Shown here: positions 55,905 through 64,000 of the stretch, in pieces | How positions within the stretch are numbered: position 1 is the stretch's first letter | Layout of the letters: every line of letters starts with the position of its first letter | Assembly: GCA_037447655.1 (NCBI GenBank) | Contig: JBBHKE010003189.1 | Location: 71,364-135,363, forward strand | From: Zygnema cylindricum | Taxonomy: Eukaryota > Streptophyta > Zygnematophyceae > Zygnematales > Zygnemataceae | Direction of reading: 5' to 3' | DNA: 64,000 nt | Program-made: the position numbers and the translations under genes | Notes under the pieces: generated by a model | Databases searched by the model: none | The model's input: only the letters and a program-made list of their open reading frames with translations | What the model was told of the DNA's origin: nothing

Positions 55905-56307
55905 TCGACTGGTACACTGATCATGGTTATTAGAGTTAATGACACTAATAGGGTAACGATTTATAGTTAGGCAAGTGGATCAAAATTTGCCACGTTTCTT
56001 TTAACTAAATTAGTGTAATTCACATAAAATATTGGGTGCCTACGGTACCATCTGAACGTATTACAAGACTCGGTACTGTAGATGTCGCCAAAATTTTGTA
56101 CTTCTGCCGGTTTAGGGTTGCAGGTTTATGCCTCGCATCAGGTGCCGACAATATCGCCAGACGATATGTGCCCATACGAGTCATCAAGCGAACCCTGAAC
56201 AGATGTAGAAAACGATTTCCACGTTATCAGAATCCCACTTAAAAGTGGAAATACATGGCTAGAATATAATTGCCATAAATTTGCCACAATTTTAATTATC
56301 TCACTGC
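55905..56307. other. no gene; partial MITE-like end
   Basis: TACACTGATCATGGTTATTA at 55913 followed by GAGTTAATGACACTAATAG looks like a MITE-type terminus without a partner. The rest is unassigned. Confidence 0.4.
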
Positions 56308-56527
56308 TACACAGTGAATCGTTATTAGTGTTGATGCTTTTTTTGTCGCTTAAAACATCTTTAATCCGTACACATTTGTCGGATCGTGGATCTGAAGGTT
56401 GCGATTAAAAGGCGAGCTTCTCAGCTTCCGATTGGTAGTTTTAAATTGAAATTCGGACAAGTACGTACGGAGAAAGACGTTTTAAGTGGCGAAAAAATCA
56501 TTAACACTAATAGCGATACATGGTGTA
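56308..56527. mobile_element. MITE-1 copy (220 bp)
   Basis: TACACAGTGAATCGTTATTA at the left and CTAATAGCGATACATGGTGTA at the right (reverse-complementary). Internal TTTTGTCGCTTAAAACATC is matched by GACGTTTTAAGTGGCGAAAA. The best-preserved inverted repeats of the family. Confidence 0.85.
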
Positions 56528-56726
56528 GATTTTAATCAGGCGTAGTAATTAGTATGTCACATGAACAGCGGTGCTTAGATTGACACACGTGTGCAATGCG
56601 ACAAACGTGACAATGTTTATGACGTTATTACTGTAGTTCACAGGGCTGACGTAGCGACGCGTCTTTTTCTTAAAAGTTAAAACATGCCATATGTCGTACA
56701 TTACTGTGTACGTACGGCCAGTACAG

Positions 56727-57236
56727 TACACCATCAATCGCTATTAGAGTATATAACGCCACCAAAAAAAAAAACCCGAAATACAATCCATAATTCCATT
56801 TTTTCCATTACAATAATTAGGGTTTAGTACACTGCGATGGAAATAGTGTGGCGTACGGACAGGATATATCCGTACGGAATGGTACTTTTTGAATTACAAA
56901 GGCATAAAAAGACACTTAACATTATTGCGCACACATGTGAATGTGTACTGGAAGAAAGAGATGCAAACTTGTCGAAAAAAAATCACGTTCTCATATGTTC
57001 GTCCGTCGACCGTGTGAACAGACAGCGTACGAATTGTCAGATTTTGTACGGTAACACATATTACTGTAGACATTGAAAGGGCGGGTATTTATTATTCAGG
57101 ACAACCCAAATTACAGTTAGGGATTAATTAGTATATAATTTTTTTTCAAGAAGAAAATATTCCCGATTAGTGTTAATAACACTATTTTTTTTTTTACGAT
57201 ATTTATTCCTTTACTCTAATAGCGATTGACGGTGTA
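56727..57236. mobile_element. MITE-2, copy 2 (510 bp)
   Basis: TACACCATCAATCGCTATTA to TAATAGCGATTGACGGTGTA. The same internal order as copy 1 at 20982: GTGTGGCGTACGGACA, ACACATGTGAATGTGTA, GGGCGGGTATTTATTATT, CCCAAATTA. Confidence 0.87.
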
Positions 57237-57246
57237 GCGTACGAAG

Positions 57247-57400
57247 TAGTGTTGGGTATCGGATAAATTCATATCGCGATAATCTCGATATTCGATATAT
57301 CGAATATCGATCCAGCAGGATCCTCGATATATCGTACCGAGACCAACATAAATTATCGCGATATATATCGCGATACACAGTATTTTTTCAATATATATTT
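57247..57400. mobile_element. hAT-1 fragment, right end lost
   Basis: Starts TAGTGTTGGGTATCGGATAA and contains CGATATTCGATATATCGAAT and CGATATATCGTACCGAGACC. The right terminal repeat is absent. Confidence 0.8.
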
Positions 57401-57549
57401 TTTATTTTTTTATATAATATGTTATTTTACCGAAAAAGTCAAATTGTCTAATACGCCACGTACGCCGTGATTTTCGTTCCGTGACTTAAAGGTAGACGCC
57501 GCAAAATGTAACCGACAAAAAAGTACTAATTTTGAAATTATAATGATTA

Positions 57550-57908
57550 ATTATTTGGGGTTATGGTTACACGAGGAGGTCTCTGTAATAGTACGGTCAG
57601 CAAAATTTATGTATTACAGAGGCCTCGGGTACATCGCGTATCTTTTGTCAAAAGGTTTTACATACGTGTTCTGATATGAGTGGCTCCACGTGAGCTGACT
57701 ACCAAATCTCAAAAATCATCGAATATCTGGAAACCGACCTTTTTCGTCTGTAAAATTGTACTTGCGTATGATGTACGTGTACTTCACAAGTGTACCTCGT
57801 CAATGTACCTCAGAGATCTCCTTCACTCTGCTGACTTTCAGGAAAAAACCGTATTTCTTTCCGGCAAAGATTTTACAGTCACTTTGTCCGAAGTCACGAG
57901 ACTTTGAA
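57550..57908 (+). repeat. repeat C (forward copy, cut by assembly gap)
   Basis: GAGGTCTCTGTAATAGTACG, CAGAGGCCTCGGGTACATCG, ACTTGCGTATGATGTACGTG and TCCGGCAAAGATTTTACAGT follow the order seen at 22820-23134 plus 24382. It ends at the gap. Confidence 0.75.
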
Positions 57909-57918
57909 NNNNNNNNNN
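57909..57918. other. assembly gap (10 N)
   Basis: Ten Ns. The true size may differ from ten. It lies downstream of the kinase exons (minus strand), so missing exons could be hidden here. Confidence 0.99.
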
Positions 57919-57959
57919 TAAGGACAACGTCAGTGTTAATAGTAGAGGAGAGAGGTTAC

Positions 57960-58460
57960 TAATCGTTTCTCCCCCCTCCCTCTCTCTCTCTCTCCTCTCC
58001 TCTCCCCCCATCCCTTGAAACTTGCACTATTTGATGGTCGAGGGAGAAGGGGAGAGGATGATTTTGTTGCGACAGGGGCCCCTCTCCCTTCCCCTCGTTT
58101 CCCTCTTTGTCGCACTCCCCCTCTCTCCCTCCCTCTCTTTCACTCCCCTTCTCTCTCCCTCTAAAACTCACACTATTTGCTAATCATTGGAGAGAGGAGA
58201 TGATAATTGTGACTGCAACAGGAATCCTGCTTCCTCTCCCTTCCCTCCTCTCCCTCTATCCCTCGCCGTCTCACTCCCTCCCCTTCCCTCCAGTCCGTTC
58301 TCTCCCCTTCTTCCCTCTCTCTCACTCCTCCCCCTCTCTCTCACTCCTCCCCTTCGCTCTCTCCTCTTTTCCCCCTCCAACTCACACTATTTGTTGGTCG
58401 TTGGAGAGGGAGGGGAGGATCATTTTGACTGCGACAGGTGTCCCCCTCCACGTCACTTTT
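57960..58460. repeat. satellite of pyrimidine tracts with a conserved 70-bp core
   Basis: Three cores start CTCACACTATTTG or CTTGCACTATTTG (58020, 58167, 58381). Each continues GGTCG-TGGAGAGGGAGAGG and GACTGCGACAGG, separated by CTCTCCC tracts of about 75-140 bp. Confidence 0.8.
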
Positions 58461-58469
58461 CGGATTTCT

Positions 58470-59291
58470 CCAAAAGCCCCCTAAAAATAAAAATCAAAAA
58501 ATCAAAAAAATAGAAAAACAGAGAAAAAAAATAGAAAAGAGAAAAAAAATAAAAGAAAATAAATGGATAAAACGAAAAAAAAAAACGAACAACGCAATCG
58601 AAAACCAATATTAAAAACTCGTCAGTTAGGAGTCCGTCCTAACAGGGACGAAATTTGAATATAGAGATTCAACCGGTGATTAAACAAAGTTTTGGAGGCT
58701 TACAAGTAATTTTATTAGTATTACAAATAATTTTATTAGTATTAGAAATAATCGCGATTAGTATTACAACTCATGAACAACTACAACTTCTTATAAATTT
58801 ATTGATATGGACTTTCTCAAGAGGGATTTAGTGAGGATTATGTGTGGATATTTTTAATATGGAGACGGTATATTGTATGGATTTCTCCATATGCGATTTA
58901 GTATGGATTATTCAATCATACATTTACTATAAATTTTTTCAAGTATGGATATCATGAAGTTTTTATTACTATAAATTTCGTATGGGTTTAGCATGAGTTT
59001 AGTATGGATTTAGTATGGATTTTTTTAGTATAAATTTAGGATGGATTTACTTAGTATGGAATTGGTACGTACTTAATTGTGATATGGATTTGTTTCTAAG
59101 ACAACCTTCAATCATAAACTTCAGAAAAAAACACTTTTCGGAAAAATAATACAATTTTTTTTGTAAAAAAGGATAGGATATTCTTTTGTGTGGGAACTGG
59201 AAAGGGAATAAACACAAAGGTAAAAACTGAAAGAAGATTCATAGTACATAGAAGAAAAGAAAAAAAATGAAAGAAATAATTATCAGGTTAC
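58470..59291. other. no gene seen; intron or 3' flank of the kinase gene
   Basis: A-rich, then a patch of TATGGATTTAGTATGGATTT-type short repeats (58800-59090). I looked on the minus strand for a kinase glycine loop, VAVK or HRDLK motif and found none. Confidence 0.45.
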
Positions 59292-59776
59292 CTTTCCGAT
59301 AAGTTTTGCTTTCGATAAATCGATTTCTGACGGATCAATCTCCCAATCCGCATCTGGACCCTGGTACCCGCCAGCCTAATTTTGGTAAAACCCCGGAATG
59401 GAAAATTTAATTTTCTTATCCAAAATTCTTGGCAAGACCAAAAACACAAACACAATCGCACATAAAAGCAAAACACAAAAAACAAATCACAAAAAACGAA
59501 ACACGAAAAACAAAAACAAATACGAATACCAACGCAAACACACAAACACAAATGCAATAGACAAACTCAAATGCGACAAACGTATACTACGACCACAAAA
59601 GACAACAAGAAAAATAAGAATACCAACACAGATGCAATTAACAGTAGAAAAACGGTAAGCATTGAAAAACGGTAAGTATTTACCTCCTGTCCCCCGTGTT
59701 TCTCCAAGATCTTCACTACTTGGGCAAACTCTCCAGGCTTCCTATCGGCCAACCCCTTCCGGGCATCTGTCAGAGG
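59292..59776 (-). CDS. ankyrin-type Raf-like (ILK/VIK) protein kinase, two exons only
   Basis: Exon 59776-59684 encodes 31 residues, PLTDARKGLADRKPGEFAQ then VVKILEKHGG, matching the last ankyrin repeat (TPL.DA......VVKLLEEHGA) of plant ILK-type kinases. Exon 59375-59292 encodes 28 residues including DADWEIDPSEIDLSKAKLIG and ends in Lys, the linker leading into the kinase glycine loop (WEI.P.ELDFS...IGKG). Both exons are phase 0 with AG/GT borders. The family phosphorylates Ser/Thr in stress and vascular signalling (known for Arabidopsis members). The upstream ankyrin exons should lie beyond 60 kb or past the Copia insertion; the downstream catalytic exons are not visible between 59291 and 54100. 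The gene is either broken or affected by the gap at 57909. Confidence 0.7.
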
Positions 59777-60389
59777 CTGCAACATAGGAAAACCCACATA
59801 CACCATTATTAGTGTGGATTCGGAACAGGGTAGGGCACTGAAACTGAAACAGACAAAACAAAATGAACTCAATGAAATCTTATATAAAGAAAACCTGAAG
59901 TTGCGGTACGAGGGGACTATACCATTATTCAGCAAAGACATATATCAATAGTCAGTTGTCACTTTGATAACATGTATTCATAAAAACATTAGGATTGTGA
60001 CAATGGGAAAAAATGCAGTTCTTTTCTTTTTTCTTTTCCCAAACGTGATAAAAAACATGAGCGACTAACGCTCCAGGCCCTTTGGTTAGGAAAAAGGAAG
60101 CCACTAAACTGCCAGTCGCTGATAGAGTTAATCACTCTTATACAAGTGAGTGTCTTTTTTACCCTAAATCATAAATTATTGTTAATGACACAGATTTGTT
60201 GCTCATAATATGCCACGTTTCGGAACATAATTTAATGTATTTAAATATAAAGTATTAGCGTCAATAATTCACTAACACTAATAGCGGGCAGTGTAGTACA
60301 CAGCCAGATATTTTAGTGATGGAAGTATAAAGTATCAACTTCTTAACTGGCCTGTATTTAAACATTTTGAAAGGATCGATAATAAATTC
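59777..60389. other. intron/upstream of kinase gene, with a MITE-like element
   Basis: 60105-60295 looks like a 190-bp inverted-repeat element (AAACTGCCAGTCGCTGATAG at the left, CACTAATAGCGGGCAGTGTA at the right). Otherwise no exon is recognised. Confidence 0.5.
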
Positions 60390-60943
60390 TGAGCTCACTA
60401 ACAAATACTTATAGCAGCAGAAGCATTCAGATTATAAAACATTACATCAACATTGAAGAGACATTTCAAAAAATTCTCACATTAATAAAAAACTGAAATT
60501 ACAATTTCTTCTCTATCTCTTCTATTACTTCATATAATCCTCCAATTCCTCATTGATTGATTAACACACAGTCATAGTGTCCCTTAAATACAATACCAGC
60601 CATGGCGTGACACGTGTGAGCGTGCGCCGCCAAGAAGCCTCCAGAAATCTGCCACCTGTCCGCAGATTAAGCTAGAATACTCTAAAATTCACTAAGGACT
60701 GAAACATTGCAAAACGACAAGTGAAAACGAAAGTACTAGACAAAACTAGAAGTACTATCGTACTAAACTAGACGTACGAAAATTCTAGGCGCGAAACGAA
60801 ACGACAAATTCATTTCGCGAAACCTAGAACTTCATCTAAATACACGTAACTGTACTTTCGGTATATTCTAGAAAGTACAGTTTTTCTTTCGCGAAATCAA
60901 ACTGATTTTCGCGTGCGTACGATTCTTTCAATGAATCGTAACA
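60390..60943 (-). mobile_element. 3' LTR of Copia element D (about 554 bp)
   Basis: On the minus strand it starts TGTTACGATTCATTG directly after the polypurine tract GAAGAGGGGGAA (60944-60955). It probably ends GTTAGTGAGCTCA at 60390; that end is a guess from the CA terminus because the other LTR is outside the window. The start resembles the element C LTR (TGTTATGATTCG). Confidence 0.75.
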
Positions 60944-60980
60944 TTCCCCCTCTTCATTGAAGAATCGTCTACGTCACAAT

Positions 60981-61186
60981 AATCCTAGTTTAGGTCTTCC
61001 TCTTAAAAGCACATCAAACGTCGCCGCCTTAGTAAGCATATCGGCAGCTTACTCAAGTGTCCGATTTTCCACAATTGATTTATACTCCTTCTCCCATGCC
61101 GGCTTCCACTTCGTTTCCCAATCACACGAGTTTCTTGCCTCCGCGTATGATTGAGGATCACTGGCCAAATTCTCGCACATTAATTG
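60981..61186 (-). pseudogene. Copia element D: RT-RNase H reduced to its two ends
   Basis: After the amber at 61189-61187 the frame reads QLMCENLASDPQSY and KWKPAWEKEYKSIVENRTLE. It then meets TAA and continues in the same frame AADMLTKAATFDVLLRGRPK, the very C-terminus of RNase H. About 1.3 kb encoding RT and most of RNase H are gone. The element can only be mobilised in trans. Confidence 0.88.
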
Positions 61187-61189
61187 CTA
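61181..61189 (-). promoter_or_regulatory. candidate programmed stop-readthrough signal, TAG-CAA-TTA
   Basis: Amber codon followed by CAATTA, identical to the classical tobamovirus readthrough hexanucleotide. It separates an undamaged Gag-protease-integrase ORF from the in-frame RT remnant. Confidence 0.78.
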
Positions 61190-64000
61190 TAAAAGGAATT
61201 CCGTCTCCTTCGCATCGGAGACGAAATAATAGGAATTGGAATTCTCTCCACCAATTTTGTCATAAGAAAGCCGATTCGGTTTCTTTCCTCTATTCTCTCG
61301 AGTACTCCGTCTAAGAAACGGAACTTGTTCCACATCTTGCTCCTCCTCGTCCATATTTGGTAAACTCGATTTTGAGCTTGAGGATTTTTGACTTTCCGTC
61401 GACATTTTGGAATTTCGGCTCACATTACTCCGAACATCAATGTCAATGTCTAATTTCTCCGAACTTGAATTAACATTTGATTTTCCCTTCTTGATATTGA
61501 CAATGGATTCCGGTTCCTCATCCGAGTCCGAATCCTCAATTTCCGGGAAATTGGCAACATCGTCTACCTCATAAAAATCAAGATTCTTCTTCAATTCCGC
61601 CGATTTCTCAATAACCGATTTTAAATCTTCATGAAAATTGACATTTCTGGATTCTTCCACAATGCGACGAACTGGATCAAATACACGATAAAGATTTCCT
61701 TTCGTGCTATAGCCCACGAAAATTCCGGGCCAACTTCTCGCCGCAAATTTCCCTTTTCTTTTCACTTGATCCACATACACCGTAGCATGACATCCCCAAA
61801 TTCGGAGATGATGGAGGGCCGGTTTTCGCCCATAAAGTAATTCGAATGGTGTTTTGTCACCGGAAACCGAAGTAAGTCTCCGATTACAAATATAATTGGC
61901 CGTGAGTATAGCATCTCCCCATAATGAGATACTTTGACCGGCCGAATGCACCATCGCCCTCACCATTTCTTGTAAGGTCCTATTCTTCCTTTCGGCTACT
62001 CCATTTGATTCCGGAGAATAAGGTGAAGTAAATTGTTGGGTAATTCCTTTCTCCTTACAATACCTCTCGAATGCGATAAATTCTCCTCCATTATCCGAAC
62101 GAATGGCTTTCAATTTCTGTTCGCATTGTCTTTCGGCAAATGCATGCCACTCAATAAAAGTTTGAAGAGCATCCGATTTTCTCTTCAATAATCGAACCCA
62201 CGAAAATCTTGAATAATCATCAACGATGACCATAATATATCGATTTCCTCCGAGGCTCTCCGGCTTAATTTGTCCACATAGATCAACGTGGACAAGCTCC
62301 AAAGGATGTTGAGCCCGAAATTTCACATCCTTCGTTGGATGTGATTTCCGAATTTGTCGTCCTTGGCTACATCCATCGCACCCATTTACTTTTTCACCGG
62401 TAGCAAGATCTAATCCTCTTACACATGCCGTTTTTATCATTCTCCTCAAATTTCCTTCGGATGTATGGCACATCCGATGGTGCCACAACGTTAAATCTCC
62501 CTTTAATTCTGAGATTTGATTTAGAATGCCCGTAGAAGAAGCATTCTTCCTCGGTCGCCTCCATAAAAGTCGGCTATGCATCGAATTGGTTACTTCGCCT
62601 TCGCCGATTAATTTGCCGTCGGCGCGATATATACGAATCGCCGAATCACCTCTAGCGACTACGCTCCCACCGGCTCGCTGAATTTGAGGTACACTTAATA
62701 GATTCACTGAACCATCCGGAATATATAGGACATTCAATAGACGCGCCTCCGAAATAGTTTCATTTCCAAAACGGTCCCATGTAGGTAAATTCAATCGAAC
62801 GGTACCCACTTTACCAACCGTAATCGTTTGTCCACTTGCTACCGTAATTAACTTTGGTACGGTAAGTGAACGCATGTCGTCAAAAAGTGTAGCGTCCGTA
62901 CACACGTGGTGAGACGCTCCCGTGTCAATAATCCACTCCTTTTCGCGTGCGTCACTTGGTTCACTTAATGAATCAATAGAGAGGTGAAGACAAGTGAACG
63001 TTTCTCCTCCTTCGTCTCCTTCAAAATTTCCCAAGTCAACAAAATTTCCATAGCTTCCACCATGACCGCCATACCGTCCACGACCACGACCACTATCACG
63101 TACGCGACCGCGACCTCCAAAACTGCGACCGCCTCTTACTCCTCCGCTACTAAATTTAGAGTAGCATTGTTGGCTCGTGTGGCCTAGTTTCCCACAATTG
63201 AAGCATTCTCTCTCTTTATCCGGACAAGAAGCTGAAAAATGACCGGGCCGGTTACAACGGAAACACAAGACGTTGCTATTATCATTTTGGACGGACCGAG
63301 GTCTAGAATTTCCGCCCTTATCAAGCCATTTTCCACGACCTCTCGGACCTCCTCCTTTTCCACCCCCTCTTCCACGGAAATAATGTAAGTCCGCGAATTC
63401 GGGAGCGGTCACATTCAAGGATCCCGTGTCCAAAGAGCCTTTTGAAGAGCTAATACGATTACTCTCCGCCATCTTTAAATAATTCACAATAAACTCGTAA
63501 GTATTATTTTCCCTCGCAAGTAAAATTTCCTTGAGATGGATCCACTTATCCGGTAACGCATTCAAAAATCCGGTTACTTTGTCCTCCTCCGTGATCACTC
63601 TCCCATTGTTAAGAAGTTGCTCCACAATAATATTGAATCTCTTCACGGCATCGTCAAAAGATTCATTGGATTTCATTTTGAATTGCATAAAATCGGAAAA
63701 CATATATTGGCCCTTGTTTTGGATTCCCCTCTCAAATTGGGATTCCAACGCCTTCCAACATCCGTGTGCGGTGCTATGCGTGAGGAAATGATCATGCACA
63801 GAAACTGAACAAGTTTGCATCAATCCGGTGATGGCCGCAAGATTCTTTCGCTTCCACAACCGACGAGCCTTCACATCTCCAACCGGTATTTTCTCTTCTC
63901 CATTGACGACCTTCCAAAGGCCTCTCAAAATCAATTGAGCTCGAATATATTTCTTCCACGAAGGGTAATTCGATCCATTGAATACGACGGTCTTTCCGGG
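61187..64000 (-). CDS. Copia element D: Gag-protease-integrase ORF, intact in window, 5' end outside
   Basis: The frame is open from 64000 down to the amber at 61187 (about 937 codons). It starts inside Gag (KTVVFNGSNYPSWKKYIRAQ), then has two zinc knuckles (CFRCNRPGHFSASC, CFNCGKLGHTSQQC) in Gly/Arg-rich sequence. The protease site is EWIIDTGASHHVC. GAG-pre-integrase follows (LWHHRMCHTSEGNLRRM), then integrase with VDDYSRFSWVRLLKRK, RSDNGGEFIAFERYC and YSPESNGVAERKNRTLQEM, then KPALHHLRIWGCHATVYV. An acidic/Ser linker ends SDAKETEFLL. The absence of any lesion suggests a recent insertion. With RT deleted downstream, the element would supply Gag, protease and integrase only. Confidence 0.95.
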   Translation of the reverse strand, partial: PGKTVVFNGSNYPSWKKYIRAQLILRGLWKVVNGEEKIPVGDVKARRLWKRKNLAAITGLMQTCSVSVHDHFLTHSTAHGCWKALESQFERGIQNKGQYMFSDFMQFKMKSNESFDDAVKRFNIIVEQLLNNGRVITEEDKVTGFLNALPDKWIHLKEILLARENNTYEFIVNYLKMAESNRISSSKGSLDTGSLNVTAPEFADLHYFRGRGGGKGGGPRGRGKWLDKGGNSRPRSVQNDNSNVLCFRCNRPGHFSASCPDKERECFNCGKLGHTSQQCYSKFSSGGVRGGRSFGGRGRVRDSGRGRGRYGGHGGSYGNFVDLGNFEGDEGGETFTCLHLSIDSLSEPSDAREKEWIIDTGASHHVCTDATLFDDMRSLTVPKLITVASGQTITVGKVGTVRLNLPTWDRFGNETISEARLLNVLYIPDGSVNLLSVPQIQRAGGSVVARGDSAIRIYRADGKLIGEGEVTNSMHSRLLWRRPRKNASSTGILNQISELKGDLTLWHHRMCHTSEGNLRRMIKTACVRGLDLATGEKVNGCDGCSQGRQIRKSHPTKDVKFRAQHPLELVHVDLCGQIKPESLGGNRYIMVIVDDYSRFSWVRLLKRKSDALQTFIEWHAFAERQCEQKLKAIRSDNGGEFIAFERYCKEKGITQQFTSPYSPESNGVAERKNRTLQEMVRAMVHSAGQSISLWGDAILTANYICNRRLTSVSGDKTPFELLYGRKPALHHLRIWGCHATVYVDQVKRKGKFAARSWPGIFVGYSTKGNLYRVFDPVRRIVEESRNVNFHEDLKSVIEKSAELKKNLDFYEVDDVANFPEIEDSDSDEEPESIVNIKKGKSNVNSSSEKLDIDIDVRSNVSRNSKMSTESQKSSSSKSSLPNMDEEEQDVEQVPFLRRSTRENRGKKPNRLSYDKIGGENSNSYYFVSDAKETEFLL

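Overview
The window is nuclear DNA of a streptophyte green organism. Three things support this: a glyoxysomal/peroxisomal malate synthase ending in a type-1 peroxisomal signal, a nuclear gene for plastid ribosomal protein bL12c with a transit peptide, and exons of an ankyrin-type Raf-like (ILK/VIK) kinase. GT-AG introns, long GA/CT tracts and abundant Copia and MITE DNA fit a repeat-rich plant or charophyte genome. Charophyte or bryophyte is my guess only; the species cannot be read from the sequence.

Host genes. 1-1336 (+) is the 3' end of malate synthase (three exons). 4444-10457 (-) is a seven-exon gene for a 985-residue, low-complexity, probably nuclear protein that I do not recognise. 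35325-35849 (+) is intronless plastid bL12. 49806-54036 (-) is a seven-exon gene for a secreted 553-residue protein with a likely right-handed beta-helix. 59292-59776 (-) holds two exons of the ankyrin/kinase gene; its kinase-domain exons are not visible in the window.

Mobile DNA. 12.2-27.3 kb and 54.9-57.9 kb are packed with short inverted-repeat elements whose target-site duplications can be read: hAT-like (8 bp), Harbinger-like (TTA/TAA) and TA-flanked families. Many are nested, and several insertions are confirmed by an uninterrupted relative elsewhere in the window. Two complete solo LTRs (family A) lie at 16.3 and 18.5 kb. 27.3-33.4 kb is a fusion of two different Copia elements, 40.8-46.8 kb is a full-length but inactivated Copia with both LTRs, and 60.4-64.0 kb is a Copia that runs off the window.

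Main novelty. In the three related Copia elements where the region survives (B, C, D), the integrase-containing ORF ends in an amber codon and the reverse-transcriptase ORF continues in the same frame. The codons after the amber are CAA-TCA, CAA-TCA and CAA-TTA, all matching the TMV-type stop-readthrough context UAG-CAR-YYA. This looks like programmed suppression separating Gag-PR-IN from RT-RNase H. The host genes show no operon-like coordination; they are independent single genes separated by mobile DNA.
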